Shown: positions 1-8,000 of the stretch, piece by piece
Position numbering within the stretch: position 1 is the stretch's first letter
Layout: each line of letters starts with the position of its first letter
Source of the DNA: CAZTZL01 sp964617625
Lineage (GTDB): Bacteria; Zhuqueibacterota; QNDG01; DSAB01
DNA length: 10,835 bases
Direction of reading: 5' to 3'
Assembly (NCBI GenBank): GCA_964617625.1
Contig: CAZTZL010000094.1
Location: forward strand, 1 to 10,835
Made by a program: the position numbers and the translations under genes
Notes under the pieces: model-generated
The model's input: only the letters and a program-made list of their open reading frames with translations
Database searches by the model: none
What the model was told of the DNA's origin: nothing

Positions 1-1533
1 CTGTACCGTGAATGACTCCGGTGGGGGTGGAGGCAATGGAATATTATAGTTGGCCCTATAATTTAAAATCGCATTACTAAAGGTTTTTATAATAGAATCG
101 ACACCTGTAAAAACCCAGGCTTTTTTATAGGCATTGTGATCGGTCGTAATGGAGCCATCTGGCATAACAAGTTCTGGCGAACCTGTGCCATTATAATATT
201 GAAGCCAGTTTCCACCGACTTCACGATTTTTTTGACGATCGATGCCGTTCATCGCCTCAGCAAACACAATACGGACACTATCACCAGGCTCCAGGGTATA
301 GGGTCCATAACCTTGTCCCTGGCTGGTACCGCCGCCCGCATTTCGATCCATATCCACACGTTGATATTCCTGTGCATACAGGTAATTTTCCGCAATAAAA
401 TCCATATGGCTCATTGGAGGATGTCCTTCACTCATAAAATCATACCGCCGCTTCATGTACACTTCATCATACTGGCTGACACCTGAACTCCAGACGCCTT
501 CATCAGAAGTCACATACCAGGTGGTACTGGGCTGATAAATATCATCGGATGAATTATGGGGGCCCGTATCAGCATGTATAGTGACACAACCGGCATATCT
601 CGCACCGCTCATCACACCATCTTTATTTTCATTGGGACATCCCCAGTCTTCCTCAAAAGTGACCGGACGTTGAATGGCAGGACCGTAAGTAGAATAAAAA
701 GCCCGCATTTGATACCGTGGCGAACTGGGATCATTAAAATCGGAAGCCAAAGGATTGTTGCCAAATGCGTTGTTCAATGTATTGGCTCCCCAGCTGCTTT
801 CAGAAGCACCCCATCCCTTTTCAGATCCTCCCACTGACTCTCCCGAAAAGGCATATCGGTACACGAAATAAAAATAGGCATCTTCCAGTGTTTGTTCATG
901 GATCTCTCCTGCCCGATTGATAATGCCAGTATTTTTAAAGGTAATGTCATAAAGAAAATAGTTATCATGTCCTGGCTGACTGAAGGCTAATATTTTTTTT
1001 GTAACCGTCACTCCGATTGAAGTATTAATTTTAATGACGATCATCCGGTCGCAGGGGAGATTCTCATCCAACCCATCCATCTCTTCATAGTTGGCAAGAT
1101 GGGTGGCGATCTGATTATCCACCACAACCGTGGGATGAGGATTTTTTCCGATCAATTGAATCCCCTGCTCAAAAATCATGTATTGGCGCTCCTGGGCTTC
1201 CCTGGGACCAATCCCGACGACCTTATAACTCAATGTTTTTTCCAGAACCGTATCATAGAAATTTTTACAACCGATCCACATTCCTTTTTGTCTGACAGAG
1301 GTTTGCTCCAGGCCATAATCGGCCGGCCATGAAAGAAAATCAGTGTTGGGCCCATACCCTTCATTTTCAACCTCCGTACCCCGATCAGAAAAAAAGCATT
1401 GTAAAGATCCGATACGGAACCAGCGCCACTCTTGACTAAAAGCGTCCTGAACAACACCTGACGATACCATAAGGATTGTTATTAAAAAAGACAGACAGAG
1501 CTGATTTCGAATAAATAATTTTATTGTTTTCAT
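1..1533 (-). CDS. Large secreted protein of unknown family, C-terminus cut by window edge
   Basis: Reading the minus strand from the ATG at 1533, the frame stays open for 511 codons to the window edge, with no stop, so the C-terminus is missing. The N-terminus is a signal peptide: basic start MKTIK, hydrophobic core near residues 11-27, likely cleavage after AFS at residue 33. The mature part begins QEWRWFRIGSLQCFFSDRG and is rich in aromatics, Gly and Asn. I do not recognise the family. Residues 191-202 (NYFLYDITFKNTG-like) suggest a beta-sandwich. Mature cysteines are at 46, 89, 161, 299 and 316. Near the cut, five prolines (501-505) followed by ESFTVQ look like a linker into a fibronectin-III-like domain; this is inferred. 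A modest GGGA at 1541-1544 sits 7 bases before the ATG. The gene lies 28 bases after the TonB-dependent receptor stop, so it is probably co-transcribed with it and may be a cell-surface or periplasmic partner. Coding status is secure; function is not known. Confidence 0.85.
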   Translation of the reverse strand, partial: MKTIKLFIRNQLCLSFLITILMVSSGVVQDAFSQEWRWFRIGSLQCFFSDRGTEVENEGYGPNTDFLSWPADYGLEQTSVRQKGMWIGCKNFYDTVLEKTLSYKVVGIGPREAQERQYMIFEQGIQLIGKNPHPTVVVDNQIATHLANYEEMDGLDENLPCDRMIVIKINTSIGVTVTKKILAFSQPGHDNYFLYDITFKNTGIINRAGEIHEQTLEDAYFYFVYRYAFSGESVGGSEKGWGASESSWGANTLNNAFGNNPLASDFNDPSSPRYQMRAFYSTYGPAIQRPVTFEEDWGCPNENKDGVMSGARYAGCVTIHADTGPHNSSDDIYQPSTTWYVTSDEGVWSSGVSQYDEVYMKRRYDFMSEGHPPMSHMDFIAENYLYAQEYQRVDMDRNAGGGTSQGQGYGPYTLEPGDSVRIVFAEAMNGIDRQKNREVGGNWLQYYNGTGSPELVMPDGSITTDHNAYKKAWVFTGVDSIIKTFSNAILNYRANYNIPLPPPPPESFTVQ

Positions 1534-1561
1534 AGCAAATTCCCATCTTTGTTGATCATGA

Positions 1562-4500
1562 TTATAAATCGAAGGTAACTTTGAGACCGAAATAGATTTT
1601 TCTGGGATTCAGAAACCAGAAAGTTGAAATACGCGGCATATCAATATAGGCTTTATCTTTAAGAATTTGATACATCCTTCGACTTTCGACAATAGTCCAT
1701 TGATTGTTAACATACTGCCAGTATTGCCCTGTCCTCCCCTCAAAATAGATAACACGCTCCCTTTGCGGAGCCACAGAACGATTAATCTCTGCCCGATATT
1801 CCATGGGTTGATAATCCACACCCGGTTTTCTGTAATCACCAATCTTGTCATTTCCCACAATATTATCATAATCATTACTCTCGGGAAGATGAAGAGAATA
1901 ACGATAGTCCAGATCATCAGAATAATTCAACCGAAGTGTATTCAAAGCATTATCGATATCCATTAAAAACTGGATTTTAAACATATGCACCTTAAACGTT
2001 TTTGAAAACCGCAACATCGTATTCAACCAGTCTCTCGATTTTACATTGTTTGTGATGCGAGGATCATTTTTCGGATTCCATTCGACCCACTCCCCTGCCT
2101 GCCAATCCACGAGCATATTGCACATGATTCCGCCGAACAAATGATGTCCCAACAGGGACGGACCAAAATTATCTGGAGAATAAAAACTGAGATTGGCCCT
2201 TGCATATGGTCTCGGAATTGGACGATCCTGGTATAAATTAACGGTATCTTCATCATAATCTTTCTGAAGAGCGGGATCCTGATACACTTTATCTCTGCCA
2301 AAATGGCCGCTGGTGGATACTTGATACGTGTAATTGGCAAAACCCGACCACCATCGTCCTGCCGGTTTTCGCAATGTCACTTCAAAACCACGAATATCCT
2401 TATAGTCATTGTCGGTTGTTCTTTCGTAAACAAGACCGCTGATCGAATTATACTCGGTCATGTCCTGCTGATTGGTGACATCTTTGTAAAAAGCAGCCAT
2501 CTGAATCAGAAAATCATTCAATAAAACATGATCATAACCCAGCTCGTAAGAAATGGTTTTTGCCAGAATAAGATTCGGATCACCGATGCCCGTTAACTTT
2601 TTATCCGATGTGCGCTCCACACGAAACAGGGTTTCATATTGGGGCATCTGCTTGAAGTGGCCGTAATTAAAATAAAGTTTAGAATTCTCTGTAATTGGAT
2701 GGGAGATTCCCAAACGGGGGCTAAACTGCCACTGGGGTTTCGATTTCTCTCTATTAAATTCTTCTGAAGGATTATAATTTGAAGAGAAAAAGTCTCTGTC
2801 ATAAGGATCAACATTCCACCAGTTGGCTCTTGTATCACTGTAATCCAGCCTTAAACCTGCATTCAGAGTAAATCCTTTCGTTTCCATTTTGTCCTGTATG
2901 TAGGCAGCAGCCCTGATGGGGAAAATATGCATCTGAACCCTGTTCGAATATGATCTTCCTCCTGATGCGGATGCAATCGTTCCATAATCAAGGTCCAGAT
3001 CATTATACACAAATTCGACACCTGTTTTGATCAAATTTTTAAAATTAATCTGACTGATCATATCAGCTTTCAAAGTTGTTGATGTAGCAATTGAATTGTC
3101 ACGTGCTTTGGAAGCATGAGAAGTCGATCCCAGAATAAAACCAACATCCGTATCGGGATAATACCCAAATGGATTCTCATCCCGGTAATATCCAGGAACG
3201 ACTTCATAGAGAGTTGTTGTATCCCGCCATCGGGTGGGATGTATATAGTAATCGCGTCGAAATTGTTCCAGGGATATTTCATAAAATGTTTTGGGATTTA
3301 ATGTATGCGTCAGTTTTGCCGAAAGGGAACGGTGCCCGATATCTGCAAGGCAAAGATCCCAATCGGCAAACGTTTCATTAAAAAAAACTGTGTTTACATG
3401 ACCGGCTACTTCTTCAGGAGTACGAACATACACACCCTGATTCCAGTTATCTGCCATGGTGAATTTTTTACCAATCAGTGTTGAAACCCTTAGCTTCATG
3501 GAAGAACTGATGTCCGAAGTCACCTGCATGCTCCAGTCATAATCCATGTAATCAGGACGGGTCATTGGAAAAAGCAATATTTCCCGATACCTGCGATAAG
3601 AAGTAAAAAACCTTAAATTCCCCAGCTTTTCACTAATAAAAGGAACCGGGCCGCCAAAGCCGCCATCCACATCATAATCGGGCTGATCATTGACCGGACG
3701 TTTTCTTGCTTCGTACATAAATACCCGTTGGGCAGCCAGGGGTGTTAAATTATTGGTGGGATCATTGTCTGTACATAGAAGATTGGAGAATTCATTCCAT
3801 CCGATAAAATCGGGATACTCGTTCTGGGTGTATTCATCCCACGTGCCATTGCTTGTTCCTGTCCAGCATACCTCGTTATCCAGGTATGGACGCATCCAGA
3901 AAGATTCGGTATCAAAAACATCGGGAATCCCATTTCCCCGCCAGTATTTTGGAGCTGGAGGACTGATTTTTGTCGAGATGCTTCCCTGATACATATGTTT
4001 GTCGCCTTCTCTTGTGACGACATTGACAAGTCCTGATTGAACATGCCCGTATTCCGCATTAAATCCACCTCTTTCAATCGAAATTTCCTTAACCGCGCTC
4101 AATGCCACTTTGGTCACCGGTTCGTTGTTTCTGGGATCCCGCAAAGTAACGCCGTCAAGCATAAAAAGGGCATCTTTACCATCGCCACCCCGTATTGCCA
4201 AATCATTGTTAATCCCTGCCTGCAGGCTGACAACACCATCCACATCAAAAACGGGTAAATCTTCAACTTCCTGATTGGAAATAGAGACAACACTGGTTGC
4301 TACATCCTTCTTGATGAGAGCACGCTCGGCAACAATCGTGATGGCTTCTCCTTTAAGAGCTTCCATTGCCATATCAACATCTACTCTTGCGGTTTGATCG
4401 ATGAGGACACGAACATCGCTGACTCTGACTGTTGTATACCCGATGACAGAAACCTGAATTTCAAAAACTCCAGGCGGTACGTGCAGAATCGTATAATTCC

Positions 4501-4678
4501 CGTTAAGATCCGCTGCTGCCCCCAGAGCAGATCCAACAACGGTTATATTGGCTCCGGGAAGCGGATCTCCGGTGGCCTTATCAATAATTGTTCCTGCAAT
4601 TTTACCTGTCGTTCCCGACCAAAGTGACAGGGGCAGAACAAGACAAAATAAAAGCACAATATATCTTTTGCCACTCAT
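1562..4678 (-). CDS. TonB-dependent outer-membrane receptor with carboxypeptidase-regulatory-like domain
   Basis: This 1038-residue protein is a TonB-dependent receptor, which imports a ligand across the outer membrane using energy passed on by TonB-ExbB-ExbD. A signal peptide covers about residues 1-24. Residues 26-105 form a CarboxypepD_reg-like beta-sandwich (GTIIDKATGDPLPGANITVV, then DLNGNYTILHVPPG). A TonB-box-like stretch follows (ITIVAE, 113-118). The plug domain spans about 120-225 and carries the typical motifs AIRGGDGKDALFMLDGV, ISIERGGFNAEYG and SGLVNVVTREG. The rest is a long barrel rich in Tyr, Trp and Asp, ending GLKVTFDL; the usual terminal Phe is replaced by Leu. The length matches SusC-like or other large receptors, but no SusD gene is adjacent. 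The ATG has a near-perfect Shine-Dalgarno 6 bases upstream. The next gene starts 28 bases after its stop, so the two form an operon. The substrate cannot be read from the sequence. Regulation by the upstream HTCS is likely but inferred. Confidence 0.95.
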   Translation of the reverse strand: MSGKRYIVLLFCLVLPLSLWSGTTGKIAGTIIDKATGDPLPGANITVVGSALGAAADLNGNYTILHVPPGVFEIQVSVIGYTTVRVSDVRVLIDQTARVDVDMAMEALKGEAITIVAERALIKKDVATSVVSISNQEVEDLPVFDVDGVVSLQAGINNDLAIRGGDGKDALFMLDGVTLRDPRNNEPVTKVALSAVKEISIERGGFNAEYGHVQSGLVNVVTREGDKHMYQGSISTKISPPAPKYWRGNGIPDVFDTESFWMRPYLDNEVCWTGTSNGTWDEYTQNEYPDFIGWNEFSNLLCTDNDPTNNLTPLAAQRVFMYEARKRPVNDQPDYDVDGGFGGPVPFISEKLGNLRFFTSYRRYREILLFPMTRPDYMDYDWSMQVTSDISSSMKLRVSTLIGKKFTMADNWNQGVYVRTPEEVAGHVNTVFFNETFADWDLCLADIGHRSLSAKLTHTLNPKTFYEISLEQFRRDYYIHPTRWRDTTTLYEVVPGYYRDENPFGYYPDTDVGFILGSTSHASKARDNSIATSTTLKADMISQINFKNLIKTGVEFVYNDLDLDYGTIASASGGRSYSNRVQMHIFPIRAAAYIQDKMETKGFTLNAGLRLDYSDTRANWWNVDPYDRDFFSSNYNPSEEFNREKSKPQWQFSPRLGISHPITENSKLYFNYGHFKQMPQYETLFRVERTSDKKLTGIGDPNLILAKTISYELGYDHVLLNDFLIQMAAFYKDVTNQQDMTEYNSISGLVYERTTDNDYKDIRGFEVTLRKPAGRWWSGFANYTYQVSTSGHFGRDKVYQDPALQKDYDEDTVNLYQDRPIPRPYARANLSFYSPDNFGPSLLGHHLFGGIMCNMLVDWQAGEWVEWNPKNDPRITNNVKSRDWLNTMLRFSKTFKVHMFKIQFLMDIDNALNTLRLNYSDDLDYRYSLHLPESNDYDNIVGNDKIGDYRKPGVDYQPMEYRAEINRSVAPQRERVIYFEGRTGQYWQYVNNQWTIVESRRMYQILKDKAYIDMPRISTFWFLNPRKIYFGLKVTFDL

Positions 4679-4684
4679 ATATTT

Positions 4685-4692
4685 CCTCCTTT
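4685..4692 (-). promoter_or_regulatory. Strong ribosome binding site of the TonB-dependent receptor
   Basis: On the minus strand this reads AAAGGAGG, followed by AAATAT and the ATG at 4678. The 6-base spacing is good and fixes the start of the receptor. Such a strong site argues against a typical Bacteroidota host, where Shine-Dalgarno sequences are usually weak or absent. Confidence 0.85.
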
Positions 4693-4929
4693 GAATGTGA
4701 GATAATTCAATTGTTAATTTTCACTATTTCTTCTCGAATCATTTAATCAGATTCAATTGGTAAAAAGCCAGATAAGTATACTGACAATAATAATGATAGA
4801 AAATATTTCCAAACATATGACAATGACATATTTTTTGGATTTTGTCAATTTCATGGATTGGATTCTGATTTAATAGTATATAAATTAAAAAATCGATAGG
4901 AGATATGTTATTACTCATCCCTTCTATAC

Positions 4930-4958
4930 GTTATAATTGTAATATTATTTTAGTGGAA
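4930..4958 (-). promoter_or_regulatory. Possible activator-dependent promoter of the receptor operon
   Basis: The minus strand has a TATAAC -10-like hexamer (4930-4935). Seventeen bases upstream is a poor -35 (TTCCAC, 4953-4958). A good -10 with a poor -35 fits a promoter that needs an activator. The 21-bp tandem repeat begins only 2 bases beyond the -35, which is where AraC-type activators usually sit. The resulting untranslated leader would be about 245 bases, which is long. A TATACT at 4775-4780 is a competing -10. This call rests on geometry and is tentative. Confidence 0.25.
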
Positions 4959-4960
4959 AT

Positions 4961-5002
4961 GCATAGCAATTATGTTTCTTTGTATGGTAATAATGTTTCT
5001 TT
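4961..5002 (-). promoter_or_regulatory. Two-unit 21-bp tandem repeat, candidate operator for the AraC-type domain of the HTCS
   Basis: Read on the minus strand, two 21-bp units lie head to tail at 5002-4982 and 4981-4961. They share a perfect 10-bp core, AAAGAAACAT, and agree at 17 of 21 positions overall. The period is exactly 21 bp, two turns of DNA, so both cores face the same side of the helix. AraC-family dimers are known to bind direct repeats with about this spacing, for example the araI1-I2 half-sites. The repeat lies just past the HTCS stop codon and upstream of the receptor operon. The repeat is seen directly; its role as the HTCS target is inferred. Confidence 0.55.
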
Positions 5003-5049
5003 TCCCAAGAACAGTGCTTTAAAAAGAAGAAATAGAAAATTTGGAGAAC

Positions 5050-8000
5050 TCACACGTTATCTATAGAAGATAAATTGGAGGATTTTTCTTCATTTAATTG
5101 GATCTGGTGGATTCTGGCATACTCTGCAGGGGAAGATCCGTATTGATTCCGAAAACATTTGCAAAAATACGACGGATCTTTAAAACCGACACGATAGGTG
5201 ATTTCAAAAACAGTAAGTTTGCTCGTTTCCAGAAGTTGAGCAGCCCTTTTCAGCCGAAGGGTCCGAATAAGATCGTTGGGTGTTGAATCTGTGAGTGCTT
5301 TGATCTTGCGATAAAGTTGAACGCGGCCCAGGCCGATTTCGTTTCCCAAACGGGAAACATGAAATTCAGAGTCTTCGATATGTTCATCCACGATCTGTAT
5401 AACATGATTCAGAAAACGTTCATCTTCTGGTGTAACCGGAACATTTTTGGGCTGGAGATAAATTTCATGGCTGAATTTTTCTTTCAATTTGTTCCGGGTT
5501 TGAATTAAATTGGCGATCCGGGTTCTTAACAGATAAATATCAAATGGTTTTTCTATATAGTCATCCGCACCAAAATCATATCCATCTGTCCGGTTTTTAT
5601 CGGCTGTTTGTGAAGTCAGCAATATAACAGGAATGTGAGACGTCTGCACATTTTGTTTGATTTTCGAACAAAGCACAAAACCGTTCATCTTGGGCATCTT
5701 GATATCGCTTACAATTAAGTCTGGAATAAATTCAATAGTCATTTTATAAGCTTCTTCACCATCCGATGCTTCGATCACACGATAATCTTCATACAACTCA
5801 TCCCGAAGATAATTGCAGAAATCCATATCATCATCGGCAATCAGAACAAGAGGAACAGACTTGTCCATATCGTGTTTTGCTATAGAATCTGTAATTATTG
5901 CTTCATCGTCCGGAATCGAGGGAACGGCCTCATTTTCAACCGAACTATTCTCGCCTTCATTCACATTCTCGGGAGCAAGATCCAGAGGCAGACGAATAAT
6001 AAAGCATGATCCGCTTCCCTCCCGGCTTTGCACGCTGACACTTCCTTGATGAAGATTGATCAATTCCCGAGTCAACGCAAGCCCCACACCCGTTCCTTTG
6101 GACAACGGGTTTTCTTTGTTTTCTATTTGAAAAAAAGGATCATAAATTCGATCCAGATATTTGTCCGGAATACCAATACCGTTGTCCTGGATTTGAATTT
6201 CCAGGTAGTTGCGAAATTGAGACGATATCTCCATTCTCTCCCTTTGATCAGCAGCAGTTAGAACGGGCGTGCTGTTCTGATTTCGCAGCACTTTCATTTG
6301 AATACGAATAATTCCGCCGTTTTTGGTAAACTTGAAAGCATTGGATAAAACGTTATAAATGATCTTCTCAATCTTATCCGGATCAAACCAGATGTAGAGC
6401 TGTTCGACCTCGGATTCAAATTGACAATGAATACTCCGCTGTTCTGCTTGGAATTTAAAAGAAGAATAAATCGATTTGATAAAATAGATGATGTCGCGCT
6501 GCTTCAATTCAAGACGCATCCGTCCTTCATCCAATTTCCGGATGTCCATGATTTGATTGATCAAACGGAGAAGTCGTTTGGCATTACGAAACATGACATG
6601 ATAGTTCTGGAAAAGCACTTTCCTTTTAAAATGGCCCTTTGACCGCAACAATCGATCAAGTACGCCAATGATCAGACTTAACGGTGTCCGAAATTCATGA
6701 GAGATATTGGTGAAAAAACGCAATTTAAGTTCATCTAACTCATGAATTCTCTCGGCTTCCTTACGATCCATCAACATTTCATTTTTCAATCTTTCACGAT
6801 ATACGATTAATTCTCTCATCAACATCAGCACGGCAAATGTGACGCCGATATAGATCAATAAGGCCCAATTCGTTTTCCAGAAAGGAGGTTGTATACTGAC
6901 AGAAATGAAAAGGCCTTCTTCATTCCAGAGGCCGTCACTGTTTGAACCTTTTACTCTGAAAACATATTTACCTCCAGGCAAGTTGGTATAGGTTGCAAAA
7001 CGTCTGCTCGCATCGGTCACTCTCCAATCCCGGTCAAAACCTTCCAGTTTGTATTGGTATCGATTTTTCTCTGGTGCTGTATAATCCAATGCCGCAAATT
7101 CAAAAGAGAACATATTCTGTTTGTACGAGAGCTCGATCGAACCCACATTTGACTCACTGTTCTGTATTTGCTTGATTGGGGCAATCATAACGGATCGATT
7201 AAACACCTGAAAATCCGTCAAAACAACCGGAGGTATAAAGGAACTTTGCTTGATGCTGTCAGGATGAAAAATCGAAAATCCTGTTTTTCCGCCAAAATAC
7301 AATTCACCTGTGAAACTTCTCATGACACCTTTTGTAAATTCACTGCTCAATAAACCGTCATGGATATCAAAGTTGGCAAACCTTTTTGTAACAGGATCAA
7401 ATTTTGAAATCCCCTCATGTGTTCCCATCCAGAGACTGCCTTGATTATCCTCGACAATGGATAAAATCCAATTTGAAGCCAACCCATCGCGGATTGTGTA
7501 AGATTGAAAAACATTTCGATCGGTATGATAACAATTCAGGCCGGACAAAGTTGTAACCCATATCAAACCTTGACGGTCTTCAACAATCGAGAAAATATGA
7601 TTATCCGACAGACTTGTCGTATCTTCGGAATCATGCAAGTAATATTGAAATTTATAGTTCTTTTTAACGAGATCTTCATGGTGTAATTGATAAAGCCCCC
7701 AGACTGTGCCGACCCATATATTTCCGGATCGATCTTCATACAAACACTGAATGTATTTACTTCCTATATCCTGTGCAACGCCCTCAAAGGAATGGAAAAA
7801 TAAATTCTCTTTTCTGTTATAAATATTCAGACCCGAGATCGTACCGATCCATAGATTCTTTCCAGTGTCTTCCAAAACACTAGTCACTTTACTGCTGGTC
7901 AAACTTTTAATATGACCTTCTTTATTTTCGTATCTGATAAATTCATTTCGTGAAATATTGAAATAATTTAGGCCATCCCAGGTCGCCAGCCACAAATTGC

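Larger units (their letters stand above)
4679..5049. other. AT-rich intergenic regulatory region between the HTCS and the receptor operon
   Basis: This 371-base gap has no convincing gene. It must hold the end of the HTCS transcript and the promoter of the receptor operon. The clearest structure is the 21-bp tandem repeat at 4961-5002. There are also weaker repeats on the plus strand: ATTCAATTG(T/G)TAA at 4705-4717 and 4751-4763; TGACAAT at 4782-4788 and 4818-4824; and TTGGATT at 4835-4841 and 4858-4864. A TTGACA hexamer is present on the minus strand at 4843-4848, but no good -10 lies 16-18 bases from it. I see no hairpin with a T-tract that would terminate the HTCS gene, so some read-through into the receptor operon is possible. 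Confidence 0.6.

Noticed and set aside
136..837. Plus-strand ORFs of 116 and 93 codons
   Set aside because: They lie opposite a continuous minus-strand frame with a signal peptide and a plausible secreted-protein composition. Their own products have no recognisable domains.
3745..4077. A 110-codon minus-strand ORF inside the receptor gene
   Set aside because: It is an out-of-frame reading of the TonB-dependent receptor, whose plug and barrel motifs continue uninterrupted through this stretch.
4843..4848. Perfect TTGACA -35 hexamer on the minus strand
   Set aside because: At 16-18 bases downstream the sequence gives only TCATTG, CATTGT or ATTGTC, none of which is a good -10. A TATGTTTG resembling the Bacteroidota -7 element lies too far away (28 bases from the TTG).
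4739..4918. A 59-codon minus-strand ORF in the receptor leader, starting MSNNISPIDF
   Set aside because: The purine-rich AGAAGG lies only one base before the ATG, too close to work as a ribosome binding site. The product is dominated by Tyr, His, Cys and Ile (CHCHMFGNIFYHYYCQY), as expected from translating AT-rich non-coding DNA. A leader peptide cannot be fully excluded without conservation data.
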